The notes: generated by a model from the sequence alone, not told the origin. A stretch of 64,000 nt of DNA from Aricia agestis (GCF_905147365.1 NC_056410.1:20074001-20138000); one strand, 5' to 3'; shown: positions 22,681-34,212, numbered from the stretch's first letter. Numbers and translations: made by a program.

Positions 22681-22693
22681 AAAAACAGCAGTA

Positions 22694-23176
22694 ACTATTA
22701 TAAAGAGGAAAGATTTGATTGTTTGTTTGTTTGTCTTGAATAGGCTCCGAAACTAATGGACCGATTTGAAAGATTCTTTTACCATTGGAATCCTACATTA
22801 ATTCTGCTGAACATAGGCTAAATTTTATTTTGGAAAAAAATAGGGTTCCGTAAGATATTTGGGATTTTCGGACGCAAGGTGTAAAAAATCAACCAGAAAT
22901 GTTACTTTTTTCGCGTACGCTGCCTAAACTATAAAAGATAGAACCATAAAATGTTCTAAGTAACTGTAGATCTTTTAAATATCTACAAAAAAGTCCGCGA
23001 CACACTATACCTATCTATGTTGAGTGAGGCACAATAACCATTTTTTTATTAAAAAAACTTGAAATGTTTTTGGACTAAATTTAAATGCCTTTATTTTACT
23101 CATGGCATTAATTCTTCTCAAAATAAATTATTTAAAAATCAATGTCCACCCATGCGAAGCCAGGGCGGGCCGCTAG
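22694..23176 (+). mobile_element. Non-autonomous Helitron
   Basis: It begins near ACTATTATAAAGAGG. It contains the usual CCGAAACTAATGGACCGATT block and ends GCGAAGCCAGGGCGGGCCGCTAG, with T following. The GC-rich hairpin and CTAG|T terminus match the ends at 37820 and 40451. The 5' end is imprecise. Confidence 0.7.
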
Positions 23177-24640
23177 TCATTTATAATTACAATAAATTAT
23201 TCATACAAGTATAACCCCCGATAAAAACAGAGGGTTGTTGTGTGTGTCTATCTGTGGCATTATAGCATCCAAACCGGTGGGTCAGTTTCTATATTAAATA
23301 AAAAAAAATTTGAAAGTTTATTTCATTAAAAATTCCTTATTAAAAATACTTAGATAAATAATTGGTACTTAATTTACATATATTTAATTATGCTCCCTTT
23401 CTATGCTTGAGTTGTTTTAGTCAGACCTATTATATCACTTTCTCTAATAAAATATAATATGAAAAATTATTGCTTACACTGTCTCTTTCCTGAAAACCTG
23501 ATACAGTCTATTAAGTGGCAGGAATCATTGAACCGGTCAAATCACTGGCAATAATTGATGAACCTAATATGCTCGGCTTTGGCGAAAAAATATGATTATG
23601 GCTATAATATAACATGATATTTTGGAAGTCCACTGTTTGATATGCTGGCTAGTGTCTGTGTACTCTTAGTATTCTTAATGCAATTTTCCCCCATATCATG
23701 TACCTAATTGCTTCTTATGCACATCTAAGATAAGGTTTAAGCATATTTAAGAATAAATATTATATTACTCTTATGATTAAATTTTTACCATTCAAGATGT
23801 AGACCAAATAACAAAAAGTTATAGTGTACCAGTAATTAAGGACTTATGAATAATCCTATGAACATACTTGAAAGCCAGTAAACTCTAAAGAGAGTATCGA
23901 GATTTCAAAACTTTGACCCATTAATTAGAATAATGTTATCATCAATAATAATTGTAAGAATTGTATACGAAATATGACATTTTTTAAGCTGTATTGAGAA
24001 GTCTTTAGCTATAAGTTTCTTTTAAATTGATCAGATCAGGTAAATAACCTAATTCACTCCGGTATTTTGAAGGTACGTTTGACATTGGCCTTCCAACTGC
24101 GGGGAATCAATACGAGACCTAAATGACTATAGATCAACGAGTACTTACAATTTAACAGCAAAATGGTCAAAAACAGGGCACGGTGTATTAACACTGAGGT
24201 AATTGCGGCTTGAACAACGTTTTTATAAACAACTTATGATAAATAACAACAAACAACAATGAACAACATGAAACATTGACATGAAATTTGTACAAATAAA
24301 CTGGGTTCAGGGTTGCCAGCTTGGGAAAATCTCTGAAAAGTGAAAAGGAAAATGAGGGATTTTCATTTATATTTTTTAATTTTAATTTTAACAATCTTAA
24401 CTAGATGGCGTAAGAATAGACACTTCTAGATTTTCTATTGGTTCCTCACCGATCTGAAATTATCTGCAGGTTGGCATCACACAAATGGGTTGTGTTTCCA
24501 AAAAATATCAGTGTACTGTCAAGTGTGACATAAATCAAAATATCTTAAACCTAAGCGGTCATTGGCCTAAGGGATTAGGTCAGTACACTGGTAATAGTTT
24601 CGGAACACGCTGACATAATAAAAACTTGTCAAACTGAAAC
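23177..24640. other. Gene-free stretch
   Basis: AT-rich sequence with no exon-like frame and no recognised repeat. A 68-codon minus frame near 24188-24394 has no domain and ordinary composition, so I left it out. Confidence 0.45.
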
Positions 24641-24667
24641 TTGACAACTGAAAGAGTTTTGGCGGGC

Positions 24668-24800
24668 ATGTCACTTTCAAACTTCTTCTACTTTTTATTG
24701 TTGGTGTGGTTTTTATTATTTTTTCCCAAATTGTGGTTTTTGATATTCATTATTGGTAAAATATTAGCCATTAAGTATCCGTTATCTTGCACAAGTGCAG
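24668..24800 (+). CDS. Candidate first exon, hydrophobic N-terminus (weak)
   Basis: From an ATG at 24668 the frame encodes MSLSNFFYFLLLVWFLLFFP and about 25 further residues, strongly hydrophobic, like a signal anchor. It runs into a good splice donor, CAG|GTAAG, at 24801. That would leave a phase-1 exon of 133 nt. I could not find a matching second exon on plus. The family is not recognised. It could equally be chance in AT-rich, T-rich DNA. Confidence 0.2.
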
Positions 24801-24915
24801 GTAAGATGTTGTCAAAACCAAAATGTATAACAATGAAATATGGTGTGAATATCGGTAAATAGGGCTATTTCTTCCATGAATTTTAGCTAAAACATCGTTT
24901 AACCCATAATAGATA

Positions 24916-24972
24916 AAAAGGGCCCATTCACTGCAGGACTGCCGTGCAGTCCTGCTGTGAATGGGCCCTTTT
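24916..24972. repeat. 57-bp palindrome P, copy 1
   Basis: AAAAGGGCCCATTCAC and GTGAATGGGCCCTTTT are exact complements. A second inner palindrome, TGCAGGACTG / CAGTCCTGC, sits between them. The same two-layer structure recurs at 30186-30240. No terminal duplication is clear. Confidence 0.88.
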
Positions 24973-26373
24973 AGTTCCAACTTCCAAGATCTGCAGTTGT
25001 GGACGTGTATTACAACTTACAAGTATTCAGTTTTATTTTAAATTTAATTAAACATATTATTATAAAAATTAGTATGCGTGCCGACTAATGCATAATTTCT
25101 GGGTTATAGTGTTAATTCAAGATAAACAGATAATATTGTTATTATACGAGTCTCATCGATTATAGGAGTATCATCGCAATTATAATGGAATAAGGCATAT
25201 ATAAAATATTAAAAACAAAACTTGAAATCACCTGAAAGGGTGTTGTTAGGACTAAAAAATAATTCATCAAAGTTAGTCGTCTGTCAATCCTCGTGAAACT
25301 GAAATTTGGACACACAGTGACATCTATTGAACTGCATTGTAACTATTGTAAATAATACTGCAAGATATTAGACGGCACACCGCACAACTAATGAAAAGTG
25401 TCCGTCTCCTATACCAGCTACAGTATCCGTTCTTCCTTATTTAGTTAATTAATATTTTCAGTCTCAGTTAATAAACAATTTCTTATTACATCAGCCAAAT
25501 AAACAAAATTAGTTCTAATTTTGGTTTAGTTTTGGTAATGTATCTCCACCTATCAACAATATCTTGAACTACTTTCGTAATTTTGTTTTTGTAGACTCTT
25601 TTAGTTATATGTTTTGCTACTAGATGTCTCTGAATATAATGTACTGAAAAAATATTTTTTTAACTAAGTAATGACTAATCATCATGGACAGAGCACAAAA
25701 ACACTATACTTATTAGGTAATAGCACAGGTAATAGGTAGGTATTTATTATGGTGGCTTTAAAAACAGGCAGTTTTTAAAACAATCTTAATAAATGTTGTG
25801 TTTTTGTGGTTTGTCCAAATATAGGTAAGTACCTATACAAATTTAAAAAAAAACATTTTAAGAACGCTATCACAAAAAATATGACAAAAATTAGCAGGTC
25901 AGTACGAATATCGACGTTACGCATAAGGACATTAAAATCCCACCAAAAACATTTTCATGTAAAAATGTTGCCAAGATGAGAACATAATACTATAGTTCGT
26001 CGTGTCAAAAAGTAGTGAAATCTCATGTAGAGCCAAGTTTCTAACCTTACATACTCAACCCTAAATCTAAAAACCTTAATTTTACACTAAAGCGCGGCAA
26101 AATATTTGATAATAATATTATAATGTGTCAACCGCACGAGAAGAATCTAAAAACTCTACACATTAATCAAAATCGGTGGCTTGGCCATTTTGTTATTCGT
26201 CAGGGCTTTGAACTTAATATACCGTAAGTTTAAGTAAACTTGAAATAGATTGATAGTTAAGTAACTACTAAGTACTTAATTATTATTATTATTATTACTA
26301 ATGAAATATTCTTATTAATTAAATATTTGCAAAGAAATGCTACTACGAGTATTCTTTGAACTTACGTACTTAT
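24973..26373. other. Gene-free stretch
   Basis: AT-rich, with an (ATT)n run near 26280. No gene or well-supported element was recognised. Confidence 0.45.
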
Positions 26374-26795
26374 GTACCGAAAGGGTTAAAACGTATTTTA
26401 CTAAGACTTTGTTGTCTTTCGGTCTGTCTGTCTGTCCGTCCGTCTGTCTGTCTGTCTATCTGTCTCCAGGCTGTAACTCAAGAACGGTAATAGCTTGAGA
26501 GTTGAAATTTTCACAGATTATGTATATCTATTGCCGCTGTAACAACAAATACTAAAAGCAGAATAAAATTAATATTTAAGGGGGGCTCTCATACAACAAA
26601 CGTGATTTTTTTGGCCTTTTTTGCTCTATATCAATAATGGCAACAGGTAGGTACTTGAATTTTTCTCAAAGTCCTTAGTTATATGTCTACTTGAATAATT
26701 AATAATAATATTAAAATAAAATAAAAAATTAAGGGGGGCTCTCATACAAAAAACACAAATTTTTGCCTAATTTTGCTCTATAATTATACGAATAT
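26374..26795 (-). repeat. A-family dispersed repeat, minus
   Basis: The complement carries the A-family order. In plus reading it has a long GTCTGTCTGTCTGTCCGTCC run (26419-26462), CAGGCTGTAACTCAAGAACG, GGGGGGCTCTCATACAACAA, and a second GGGGGGCTCTCATACAAAAA near 26735. The 5' GGCCAAGTGCGAG head is lost. This copy shows the uninterrupted sequence at the point where 19471-20500 is replaced. Confidence 0.75.
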
Positions 26796-27149
26796 AGGTT
26801 AAGTTGGGTTTGATAATTTTTTTGTTGTTTGAGTACTAATATTATGTTACATAATTTCAGCTTCCTAAGACTTTAGGAAGTACCCTACCAGGTTTGATGA
26901 TCGGTGAGTGAGTGACCAAATTGTGGGTTTTTGGACGCCGATAAAATCTAAAGTATAATAGCTACGGTATTCAAACTTTGCGCATTTAATAACTATACCC
27001 ATGTCATTATATCTTAAAAATTTCAACTATCTGGCATTATTCAAACCAAAGTTACCAGGGGTCAAAAATACGACGAAACGTTTCGAGAAAAGGTAGGTAG
27101 TGCCCTTGCGCGCTTCGCTTGGCTCATCTTGGCGGGGGCACTCCCGTGC

Positions 27150-27230
27150 CCCCAGATAACATTCAATATCAGCGCGCCTTGTACAGTGGCGGTTACGACC
27201 CTCGCCGTTTTCTTGATAGGGCGAAAATGT
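27150..27230 (+). repeat. Dispersed repeat, also at 45915-45990
   Basis: ATATCAGCGCGCCTTGTACA then GGTTACGAC, CTCGC and ATAGGGCGAAA appear in both places in the same order. The repeat is GC-richer than its surroundings. Family unknown. Confidence 0.55.
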
Positions 27231-28284
27231 ATGAAGAAATTTGAGAGCGTTTCTTATTTTTCTTATAAATGGAAATGTTATTTATTTTTATATAAAATAT
27301 TTAGCTATTCGTATAGGGGACTAAATAAGCAACAATTTCTTCGTATATTTATTTTCCTTAGTTCAGTGTATTTAGCTATTATAGTGGTACATAGACCTAC
27401 TTAATCAAACCCCATTTTTTATCTTTTGCGATTGTGATAAGTAATTAAAACGTATTTATGTGAAAATTTTATATGCGGCTATAAAATTTGTATGGTGGAG
27501 ACGTGGAGATGAATAATTATATACTTATTACATACATATTAATATTATCTTTCATTTGAAACCAAAATATTATCCTTGCAGTGTGACTCCTAATTCTTTA
27601 AATTGGTACCTGAAAATCGCTGATATTTATGAAAAAATGTGATAGCGTCGCGTCCTTAAGAGCGATCCACACCGCCGTTTTTGCAAACAAACGTGGTCCG
27701 CTGTTTCCTCTCTGGATTATAGGTACCGGTAGAGTTATAATTTTTTTCCTAAATATCTATGGCCACAATGTCCCTATGTTTACTTTTTTTTCATAATTTA
27801 ATTATTAAAAAAGATATAAACGTTCAAAAACACAAAAAAATGACCAGATTTTTCTCTGTGTTCAAACACCCATAAAACAAAACTGGCTGGAATATACCAA
27901 AAAAGTAAAACATAGGAACACATGGCCCAAGCCTTGCTTTAATTGTTAATGAAAAAAGTACTTAAATCGGTTAAGTTTTGGAAAAGGAATCAGAAGACAA
28001 CGAATCGATGATTTTCTTTTATTTTATTAGAACTTTTGTCGTGTTGTCTCTATCGCGTTCTGCGGTGGGAGACTTGAAATTGGTGAGACAGCAATACATT
28101 TTCAAAATACCTATTTTGAATTTCTCTCGCCCCTGGTGTATCCTCTTAAGCAGGTGCGTTAACGTAAGTACCTACCTAATTTTCGTTATTTAACTACCAC
28201 TTAACTACACAACAAACTTATCAGTAAAAAAAAAACGATTTTTTTCATAAATGGAGGCTTTAGGGCCGGAAAAATGATAAAAAA

Positions 28285-29093
28285 AAATCGGCCAAGTGCG
28301 AGTCGGACTCACGCACGAAGGGTTCCGTACTGTTATAGAGCAAAAATAAGCCAATTATTGGGGTTTTTGTATGGGAGCCCCTTACATTTTTATTTTATTT
28401 TAATATTATTATTAATTATTAAAGTACACATATTAATATTATAACGTAGGCCTTTGTGAAAATTTCAAGTGCCTACCTGTTGCCATTATTGATAACGAGC
28501 AAAAAAGGCCGAAAAAATCACATTTGTTGTATGGGATTGGGAGCCCTCCTGAAATATGCTATACGTGGGAGAGCCATGCGTCGGCACGAATGGGCCAGCT
28601 CGACCGGATAAATACCACGTTCTCACAGAAAACCGGCGTGAAACATCGCTTGCGCTGTGTTTCGCCGAGTGAGTGAGTTTACCGGAGGCCCAATCCCCTA
28701 CCCTATTCCCTTCCCTACCCTCCCCTATTCCCTTCCCATCCCTACCCTCCCCTGTTACCCTATTCCCTCTTAAAAGGCCGGCAACGCACCTGCAGCTCTT
28801 CTGATGCTGCGAGTGTCCATGGGCGACGGAAGTTGCTTTCCATCAGGTGACCCGTTTACTCGTTAGCCCCCTTATTTCATAAAAAAATATGTATATATAT
28901 ATTAATTTTATTTTGTTTTTAGTATATTTTGTTATAGCGGCAAGTGGCAACAGATATAAGTACATAATCTATGAAAATTTCATAAGTCTAGCTACAACGG
29001 TTCTTGAGATACAGCCTGGTGACAGACAGACGGACAAAGAAGTCAGTAATAGGGTCCCGTTTTTACCCTTTGAGTACGGAACCCTAAAAACTG
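28285..29093 (+). repeat. A-family dispersed repeat, plus, with nested element
   Basis: It starts ATCGGCCAAGTGCGAGTCGG, continues with CACGAAGGGTTCCGTAC, and ends TACGGAACCCTAAAAA. The head and tail hold AGGGTTCCGTA / TACGGAACCCT in inverse. A 326-bp SINE-like element splits the middle at 28559-28884. Compared with the copy at 48988-49414, the rest is collinear. Confidence 0.8.
28559..28884 (+). mobile_element. SINE-like element sharing a LINE tail
   Basis: The flanks 28552-28558 and 28885-28891 are both AAATATG, a target duplication. The 5' half (GAGAGCCATGCGTCGGCACG..., CACGAATGGGCC, GCGCTTGCGCTGTGTTTCGC) is followed by a CCCTACCCTATTCCC minisatellite. The last 85 bp, with GCAACGCACCTGCAGCTCTT and CATCAGGTGACCC, are nearly the 3' UTR of the LINE at 17400-17475. 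It ends in an A-run. A second copy is at 34364-34672. Confidence 0.8.
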
Positions 29094-29446
29094 TAGATTA
29101 TGTATATACATTAGCCAGATGATGAGGCAAATTTTTAAGGTTTGTTTAAAATATAAGGGGAAAAAATGAGTAAGAACTTAATTATTCGTAACTATGTTAC
29201 AAAATGTTGTTCTTAAACTCACGTCTTCAATTAAGGTTGCTCAGTGCTCTATTGGTAAATTGAATTGATGGGCTTATAACTTATGCATAAATTTCCACTT
29301 ATACCAAAGCAAATAGATGTGAAATTACTGTCAATGCAATGGGATGTAAGTATAAATTGGGATAAGTATAATTGTAATTGGGGTAACCCGTTGTAATTAA
29401 CTTTAATAAAATAAATAAATAAAAAAACAAACACGTTACAACAATA

Positions 29447-29452
29447 TTTATT
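29447..29452 (-). terminator. Poly(A) signal of the 78-residue gene
   Basis: AATAAA on the minus strand begins only 6 nt after the TGA stop of the gene ending at 29459. Such a short 3' UTR is unusual but workable. Confidence 0.5.
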
Positions 29453-29458
29453 CACCAA

Positions 29459-29695
29459 TCACGGAAACTTGATCGTCACATTCGGCAGGATCTTGTACCG
29501 GACACCATACCTCCTGGCTGCGCAATAAGTATCGTATTGCTCATACAGCATCTTCACAGCAGCAAAGGAACAGGCGAAAATGGCCACTATGATTATGGCG
29601 CATACGGCAGGGCACAGGATCGCCCCAATCTTGCTCACGTCTCGCGGCCTCTCCTCCTCCGCTTCCGAGGCCAAATCTGATGAGGCTTTTGACAT
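29459..29695 (-). CDS. Small single-pass membrane protein, unrecognised
   Basis: The frame encodes 78 residues from an ATG. The N-terminus is acidic (SDLASEAEEERPRD, residues 6-19). One membrane segment spans about residues 23-47 (IGAILCPAVCAIIIVAIFAC...). A basic, Tyr-rich tail (RRYGVRYK) ends with an NVT sequon at 72. The composition is richer in G and C than its surroundings, as expected for real coding sequence. Two bases upstream of the ATG the minus strand reads TATTCTTGTAG, a plausible splice acceptor, so a 5' non-coding exon may exist. AATAAA follows just after the stop. I do not recognise the family. It lies back to back with the gene at 30353, which also encodes a small membrane protein. 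Confidence 0.55.
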   Translation of the reverse strand: MSKASSDLASEAEEERPRDVSKIGAILCPAVCAIIIVAIFACSFAAVKMLYEQYDTYCAARRYGVRYKILPNVTIKFP

Positions 29696-30185
29696 CGCTA
29701 CAAGAATACAATGTTATGTATGGTAGCTAAATATATCTAAGGACCAGCTGTAATGGTCCTTTTAAGATGACTGGCCTAATGGTAGGTTCCAAGTATTTTT
29801 TATTACCTGCAATGTTTTTAAAATTTCTTTTAGAGGTATAAATTAATATTTCATTCTTTAGGAAAATGAAATAATATTATGAAATGGAAATTCCCATAAA
29901 CTGTAGAGTTTTCTGTCATTTTTCTTTAGAAAAACATAGCGAAAACGTAGAGTGGAAAGACTTACTACACTTGATTTTTATTTATTTTAATATCTAGTTA
30001 GAGATGCACTACGTTGGCTAAAATATTTTTATAATTTATTTATTACGTATTTTAAATTTTAATAATTAGAATAGATAAACACAGATCCATCTAAAATGCA
30101 ACTCAATCTGTGTGCTGTTAGATCTCTACTTCTGATTATTGTTCATAAAAAACGAATTTGTCAAAGTTCTAGTAAACAACAAAGT

Positions 30186-30240
30186 AAAAGGGCCCATTCA
30201 CTGCAGGCTGCCGTGCAGTCCTGACGTGAATGGGCCTTTT
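30186..30240. repeat. Palindrome P, copy 2
   Basis: AAAAGGGCCCATTCAC pairs with GTGAATGGGCCTTTT, with inner TGCAGG / GTCCTG segments as in copy 1 (24916-24972). It lies about 110 bp upstream of the ATG at 30353, inside the divergent intergenic region. Confidence 0.88.
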
Positions 30241-30352
30241 AAACAAAGACATAACAGAATTTGATAGAAAAATTATGCCAACAGAAAGCATAATGAAAAT
30301 GATTCCGTTTCTACCCTTTTTGAAGATGTTTCCAAGCATTTAGTTCTCTAAT

Positions 30353-31252
30353 ATGGGCAAAAAGGCAATTATCATAGCAGTTGGTTCCTCCGTGGTCCTC
30401 TGTTCGCTGTGCGTCACATTTCTGCTGCTGCTGAGGGGCATGGAGCCAAGGAAACGTGATAGAGTGGAAACCGTGACTGTGGTACCACCACCTGTGAGTA
30501 TTATGTCCGTTTCCTACTCTCCGAACGATCCTAAACTTATGCGTGGCTTTAGGTACCTACTTACATAGTACAAGAGGGATGAGGGTTCCTCTTTTTAATT
30601 TTGTATAAAATTTCTAAGCAAATTTTGGCCCCGGTTTCCTTGAGTTTGGTCTATTATGGGCCACAGCTGCAATACTATGCCGGCACCGCTTTCCTAGGAC
30701 CTTCTTCTTTTAAATCCCATGATGAAAATAAAACAGGCAAAAGTATAATCCGAAGTAAAGTTACAAATTTATTTGCACTTTTTACTGCTTTTATCAATTC
30801 TAACACAAATTATATAATTAACAGTTTTTGTAATAAAAATTTACGTAATATTATTGTCATAGATCCAAGCTAAGAGAATGATGGAAAATTTTGAAAACGA
30901 AGAAGAATTTCCCAGTGAGCGTACATTTCTTTTAGTAGCAAATCCTACAGAGAAAAATAAAATTGAAAACAGTTCCTATTTCCAAAATACGACGTCCCAA
31001 GGAATAAGAAGGAGCAATGCAAGAAACAATACAGGAAATCCAGGATACTATGAAAATTCAATTGAAAATCATTTAAAAGAAAATGCCTCTGATTCTCAAA
31101 GTTTATTAGATATTTTGAAATGTAGAATTCCGAATTTATCTTTTGAAAGAAACAACGATAGAGACGATAAAGAAAATAAAAATATACCCGCTGAGGTATC
31201 GTCTCAGAATAAAAGGAGTGTGGGACAGAATATAACCGAAACCAGAAGTTAG
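30353..31252 (+). CDS. Two-exon type II-like membrane protein, unrecognised
   Basis: Exon 1 (30353-30493) encodes 47 residues: MGKK, a membrane segment at residues 5-27 (AIIIAVGSSVVLCSLCVTFL...), then a basic stretch (EPRKRDR) and VPPP. It ends at CCT|GTGAGT. A 369-bp intron ends TATTGTCATAG, and exon 2 (30863-31252) continues in the same phase with IQAKRMMENF. The joined product has 176 residues. The region after the membrane segment is Asn-, Ser- and Glu-rich with six N-x-S/T sequons (about N83, N89, N102, N121, N138, N170), which suggests a lumenal or extracellular C-terminus. Two AATAAA signals follow the stop. I know no family for it. The gene model comes from splice signals and phase only. 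Confidence 0.6.
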
Positions 31253-31282
31253 CACAAAAAGGTAGTGGAACACTGACCACCG

Positions 31283-31304
31283 AATAAATCATAATCAAAA
31301 TAAA
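31283..31304 (+). terminator. Two poly(A) signals
   Basis: AATAAA occurs at 31283-31288 and 31299-31304, 31 and 47 nt after the stop codon at 31252, followed by a GT-rich stretch (GTTTACTTGTTGT). This is the usual layout of an animal 3' end. Confidence 0.6.
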
Positions 31305-31956
31305 GGTGCGTTTACTTGTTGTATCCATTTTTACCGGAACTTTTGTCCGCTTGCCAGTTAAGTACTTTTATTATATAGAGAACCATTTCTGTAATAAGAT
31401 ATCTTCATTACTTATGTAATTATTATTAATATTTACTTTTAAAGTGAGAGATTATTTATCGATATTATATTAAGTCATTCGACGTAAATAGTAATTATAT
31501 TAAACGACCATAAACTGTACATGTAACGGTCCTCGCCTGATGGGAATTGGGAGGTGCCGCGGTGAATGTTGATATTTAGTAGTGGCCGATAAACATTTCG
31601 GCTTAGCTACTTCGGGTGAAATCACGGCTTAAGTTGGAGGCTCATCGAAGGTTCATTTTCTTGTAAACATACGTTGAAATTTAACGAACTGTTAGTTGTT
31701 ACTAATATCGAATTTTTATTTCGGGTATTTATTCATTATTAAATATTAAATTAATTGTAATATTTTACAGTCAATGAAACAATCAAAATTAAAGCCTACC
31801 TCCATCGGAATAAATAGATAAAATGGTCAGTGCGTTTAATATTAACATGAGCTAGCCCATTCGTGCTATAGCATGGATAAGCAATGTTTTATGTTATTTC
31901 TATATTCACATTACTTTACGTATACCAAATGATACAATTGCCTCTGATAATGATAA
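31305..31956. other. Gene-free stretch
   Basis: AT-rich sequence without a recognised repeat or exon. Confidence 0.45.
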
Positions 31957-32147
31957 CTAGCTATTTGACCGAGCTTTGCTCGGTATTCGATAAAACATGA
32001 ATTAAATGACATTTTCTAAAAATGATTCCTAGCTAGATCGATTTATCGACCCCGAATCCCCCTATATACTAAATTTCATGAAAATCGTTGGAGCCGATTC
32101 CGACATTCCAATTATATATATATATATATATATATACGAGCAATTCT

Positions 32148-32235
<88 letters not shown>
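31957..32235 (-). mobile_element. Helitron fragment, minus, with TA microsatellite
   Basis: Read on minus, the 3' end is ACCGAGCAAAGCTCGGT, CAAATAG, CTAG, with T beyond, a canonical Helitron terminus. The block with TTTAGTATATAGGGGG and the CGGCTCCAACGATTTTCATG segment matches 4934-5092. Further in lie two (TA)n runs (32112-32136 and 32152-32234) around ACGAGCAATTCTT. Confidence 0.75.
32152..32234. repeat. (TA)n microsatellite
   Basis: About 80 bp of AT dinucleotides sit at the same position of the Helitron family as the run at 4857-4931. Confidence 0.95.
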
Positions 32236-32244
<9 letters not shown>

Positions 32245-32716
32245 CCTGTATTAGGAATTAATAAAAGCCGATTGAAATAGGTTTCGGCTTCGGCCTAAAA
32301 TCGGCTCTCGGTCAGACACTAATATTTAGCAAGCGCCGCATATTACAATATATCAGGGCGGTTGACATTTATAAAATATTAAGACAATCTGTGATTTTAC
32401 TATCATACAACTATCGCGCGTTGTGCAAATAGCCGCAGCCTTTCGCAACGCAATATTGCAACTGCAACTTTGTTTTACACTTAGCTATTATAATACGACC
32501 TTTTAAAGCAGGTGTTTACTTTTATACTTTATCCAGGGTAATATCTAGTTTTGTCAGCATTTTTTATGGCAATGAAAAAATCGCATAAAATCAAAATAAC
32601 GCCCCTAGTGTTTAGAAATGGAAACTTCTGTTTGTAGAGTTCAAGTAAATACAATATATTATAATATGTACATGTACTATATTATATTGCTTAATATATA
32701 TTTTGAAAAACATGCA

Positions 32717-33459
32717 TCCTACTAATATTATAAAGGCGAAAGTTTGTTTGGATGTATGGATGTATGGATGTGTCCATGTATGGATGTTTGTTACTCTTTC
32801 ACGCAAAAACTACTGAACGGATTTGAATGAAACTTTACAATAACATAGCTTACACATCATAATAACACATAGGCTACATTTAACCGACTTTCAAAGTGGG
32901 GGAGGTGTTATGTTCAACGATTACTCCGCCGTTTGTTAACCTATTTTCAAAATTTTTCTTTTGGTATATAGGGTCCCATGGTATAATATGGTAGTGATGA
33001 TGCCTTCTACTTATGAGCCTATAATGACCCTGTTATTGGTACTTTTCATAGTCTTTTAGATCGAGACTCGAAAGAGTCAAGCGATAATTAAAAAAAATTA
33101 TACCTACCTAATATTATAAACTTGAAGAGTATGTTTGCTTGAACGCGTTAATCTCAGAAACTACATGTCCGATTTAAAAACTTATTTCAGTGTTAGATAG
33201 CTCATTTATCGAGTAAGACTAAAGGCTATATATTATCACGCTAAGCTAAGACTAATACGACCGAAGAAACGCAGGAAAATGTGGGGAAATATTAGAAATT
33301 ACGAACTACTGGAGCAATTTTTATGGCAATATTTGGCACAGATATAGAGTAGACCAAGTGAAGGGAGTAGGGACATACTTAAGCTATTTTTTTATGGGAA
33401 AATGTACGGTTTCTGTAAAATTCATAATTTACGCGGGCGAAGCCGCGCTGGACATCTAG
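32717..33459 (+). mobile_element. Non-autonomous Helitron, complete ends
   Basis: It starts TCCTACTAATATTATAAAGG after an A and ends GCGGGCGAAGCCGCGC TGGACAT CTAG before a T. This fits the rule of insertion between A and T, a GC hairpin about 10 bp before the end, and a CTRR terminus. It holds a (GGATGTAT)n block at the start. A second Helitron start (CCTAATATTATAAACTTGAA) at about 33107 shows that it is a fusion of two elements. No Rep/helicase frame. Confidence 0.85.
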
Positions 33460-34212
33460 TAAATGATAAAACTGACAAAACTATCTATTTACTATATCTA
33501 TCCCACGGAGCTCATACGAAGAGGAGCTGGCCTAAACAACTGTGCACTGTGATTTTCAACTAGGTCCTGACGTCATCATTGTGGGCGGGGCTTAAATCAG
33601 TACACTTTCAGCGTTTGTCAGGTGCACACGTAACGAGATTCCCAATAAATTTGTGTTTTCTACGTTTGTGTTTTACAATGTCAAAATTACTCAGACAGAC
33701 GTTCTGATAATATAAATAACATCACATTGCATCTGTAAATAATTTTAAATATAATTTAAATATAAAAGTTCTAGAACATTTCAGATTTCAGCGTTAATTA
33801 TACTACTTGACACTAGATGGCCAAACCTTTGAAAGATAATACAGACCCCCCCTCACCCCGCAAATTGTCACGCGTTGTTTCTTAAGGAAATTTGATTACC
33901 ACACCTCCTCTCTGTATTAGCTCCGTGGTTCTAGCAGCCACGGCAGAAATAGTCCCTATTTAATATTGTATCTAGGTTTGACTAGTGTGTTCCAACTAAA
34001 GAACTATTTCTCTATTTTGCGTAGGCTGACTTGCTGTAGACTAGCTTCGTTATTCATGTTTTGCTAATAAATACTAATAAATTACTAAAATAAATTGAAT
34101 TTCTAATATCCCAAGTGCGATCCGCCTTTACTTTTTTTAGTTACCTTGATAGTGGCAGGGAATTTGCTAGAGTTATATCGGAGTTCTTTGCAAGAATTAT
34201 TATGTTTCCAAG

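Noticed and set aside
30601..30873. 90-codon plus frame between the two exons
   Set aside because: It lies mostly in the intron of the 30353-31252 gene and stops just inside exon 2; the phase-matched spliced model is preferred.
30945..31328. 127-codon minus frame
   Set aside because: Antisense of exon 2 of the plus-strand gene, Phe/Tyr-rich because the sense strand is A-rich.
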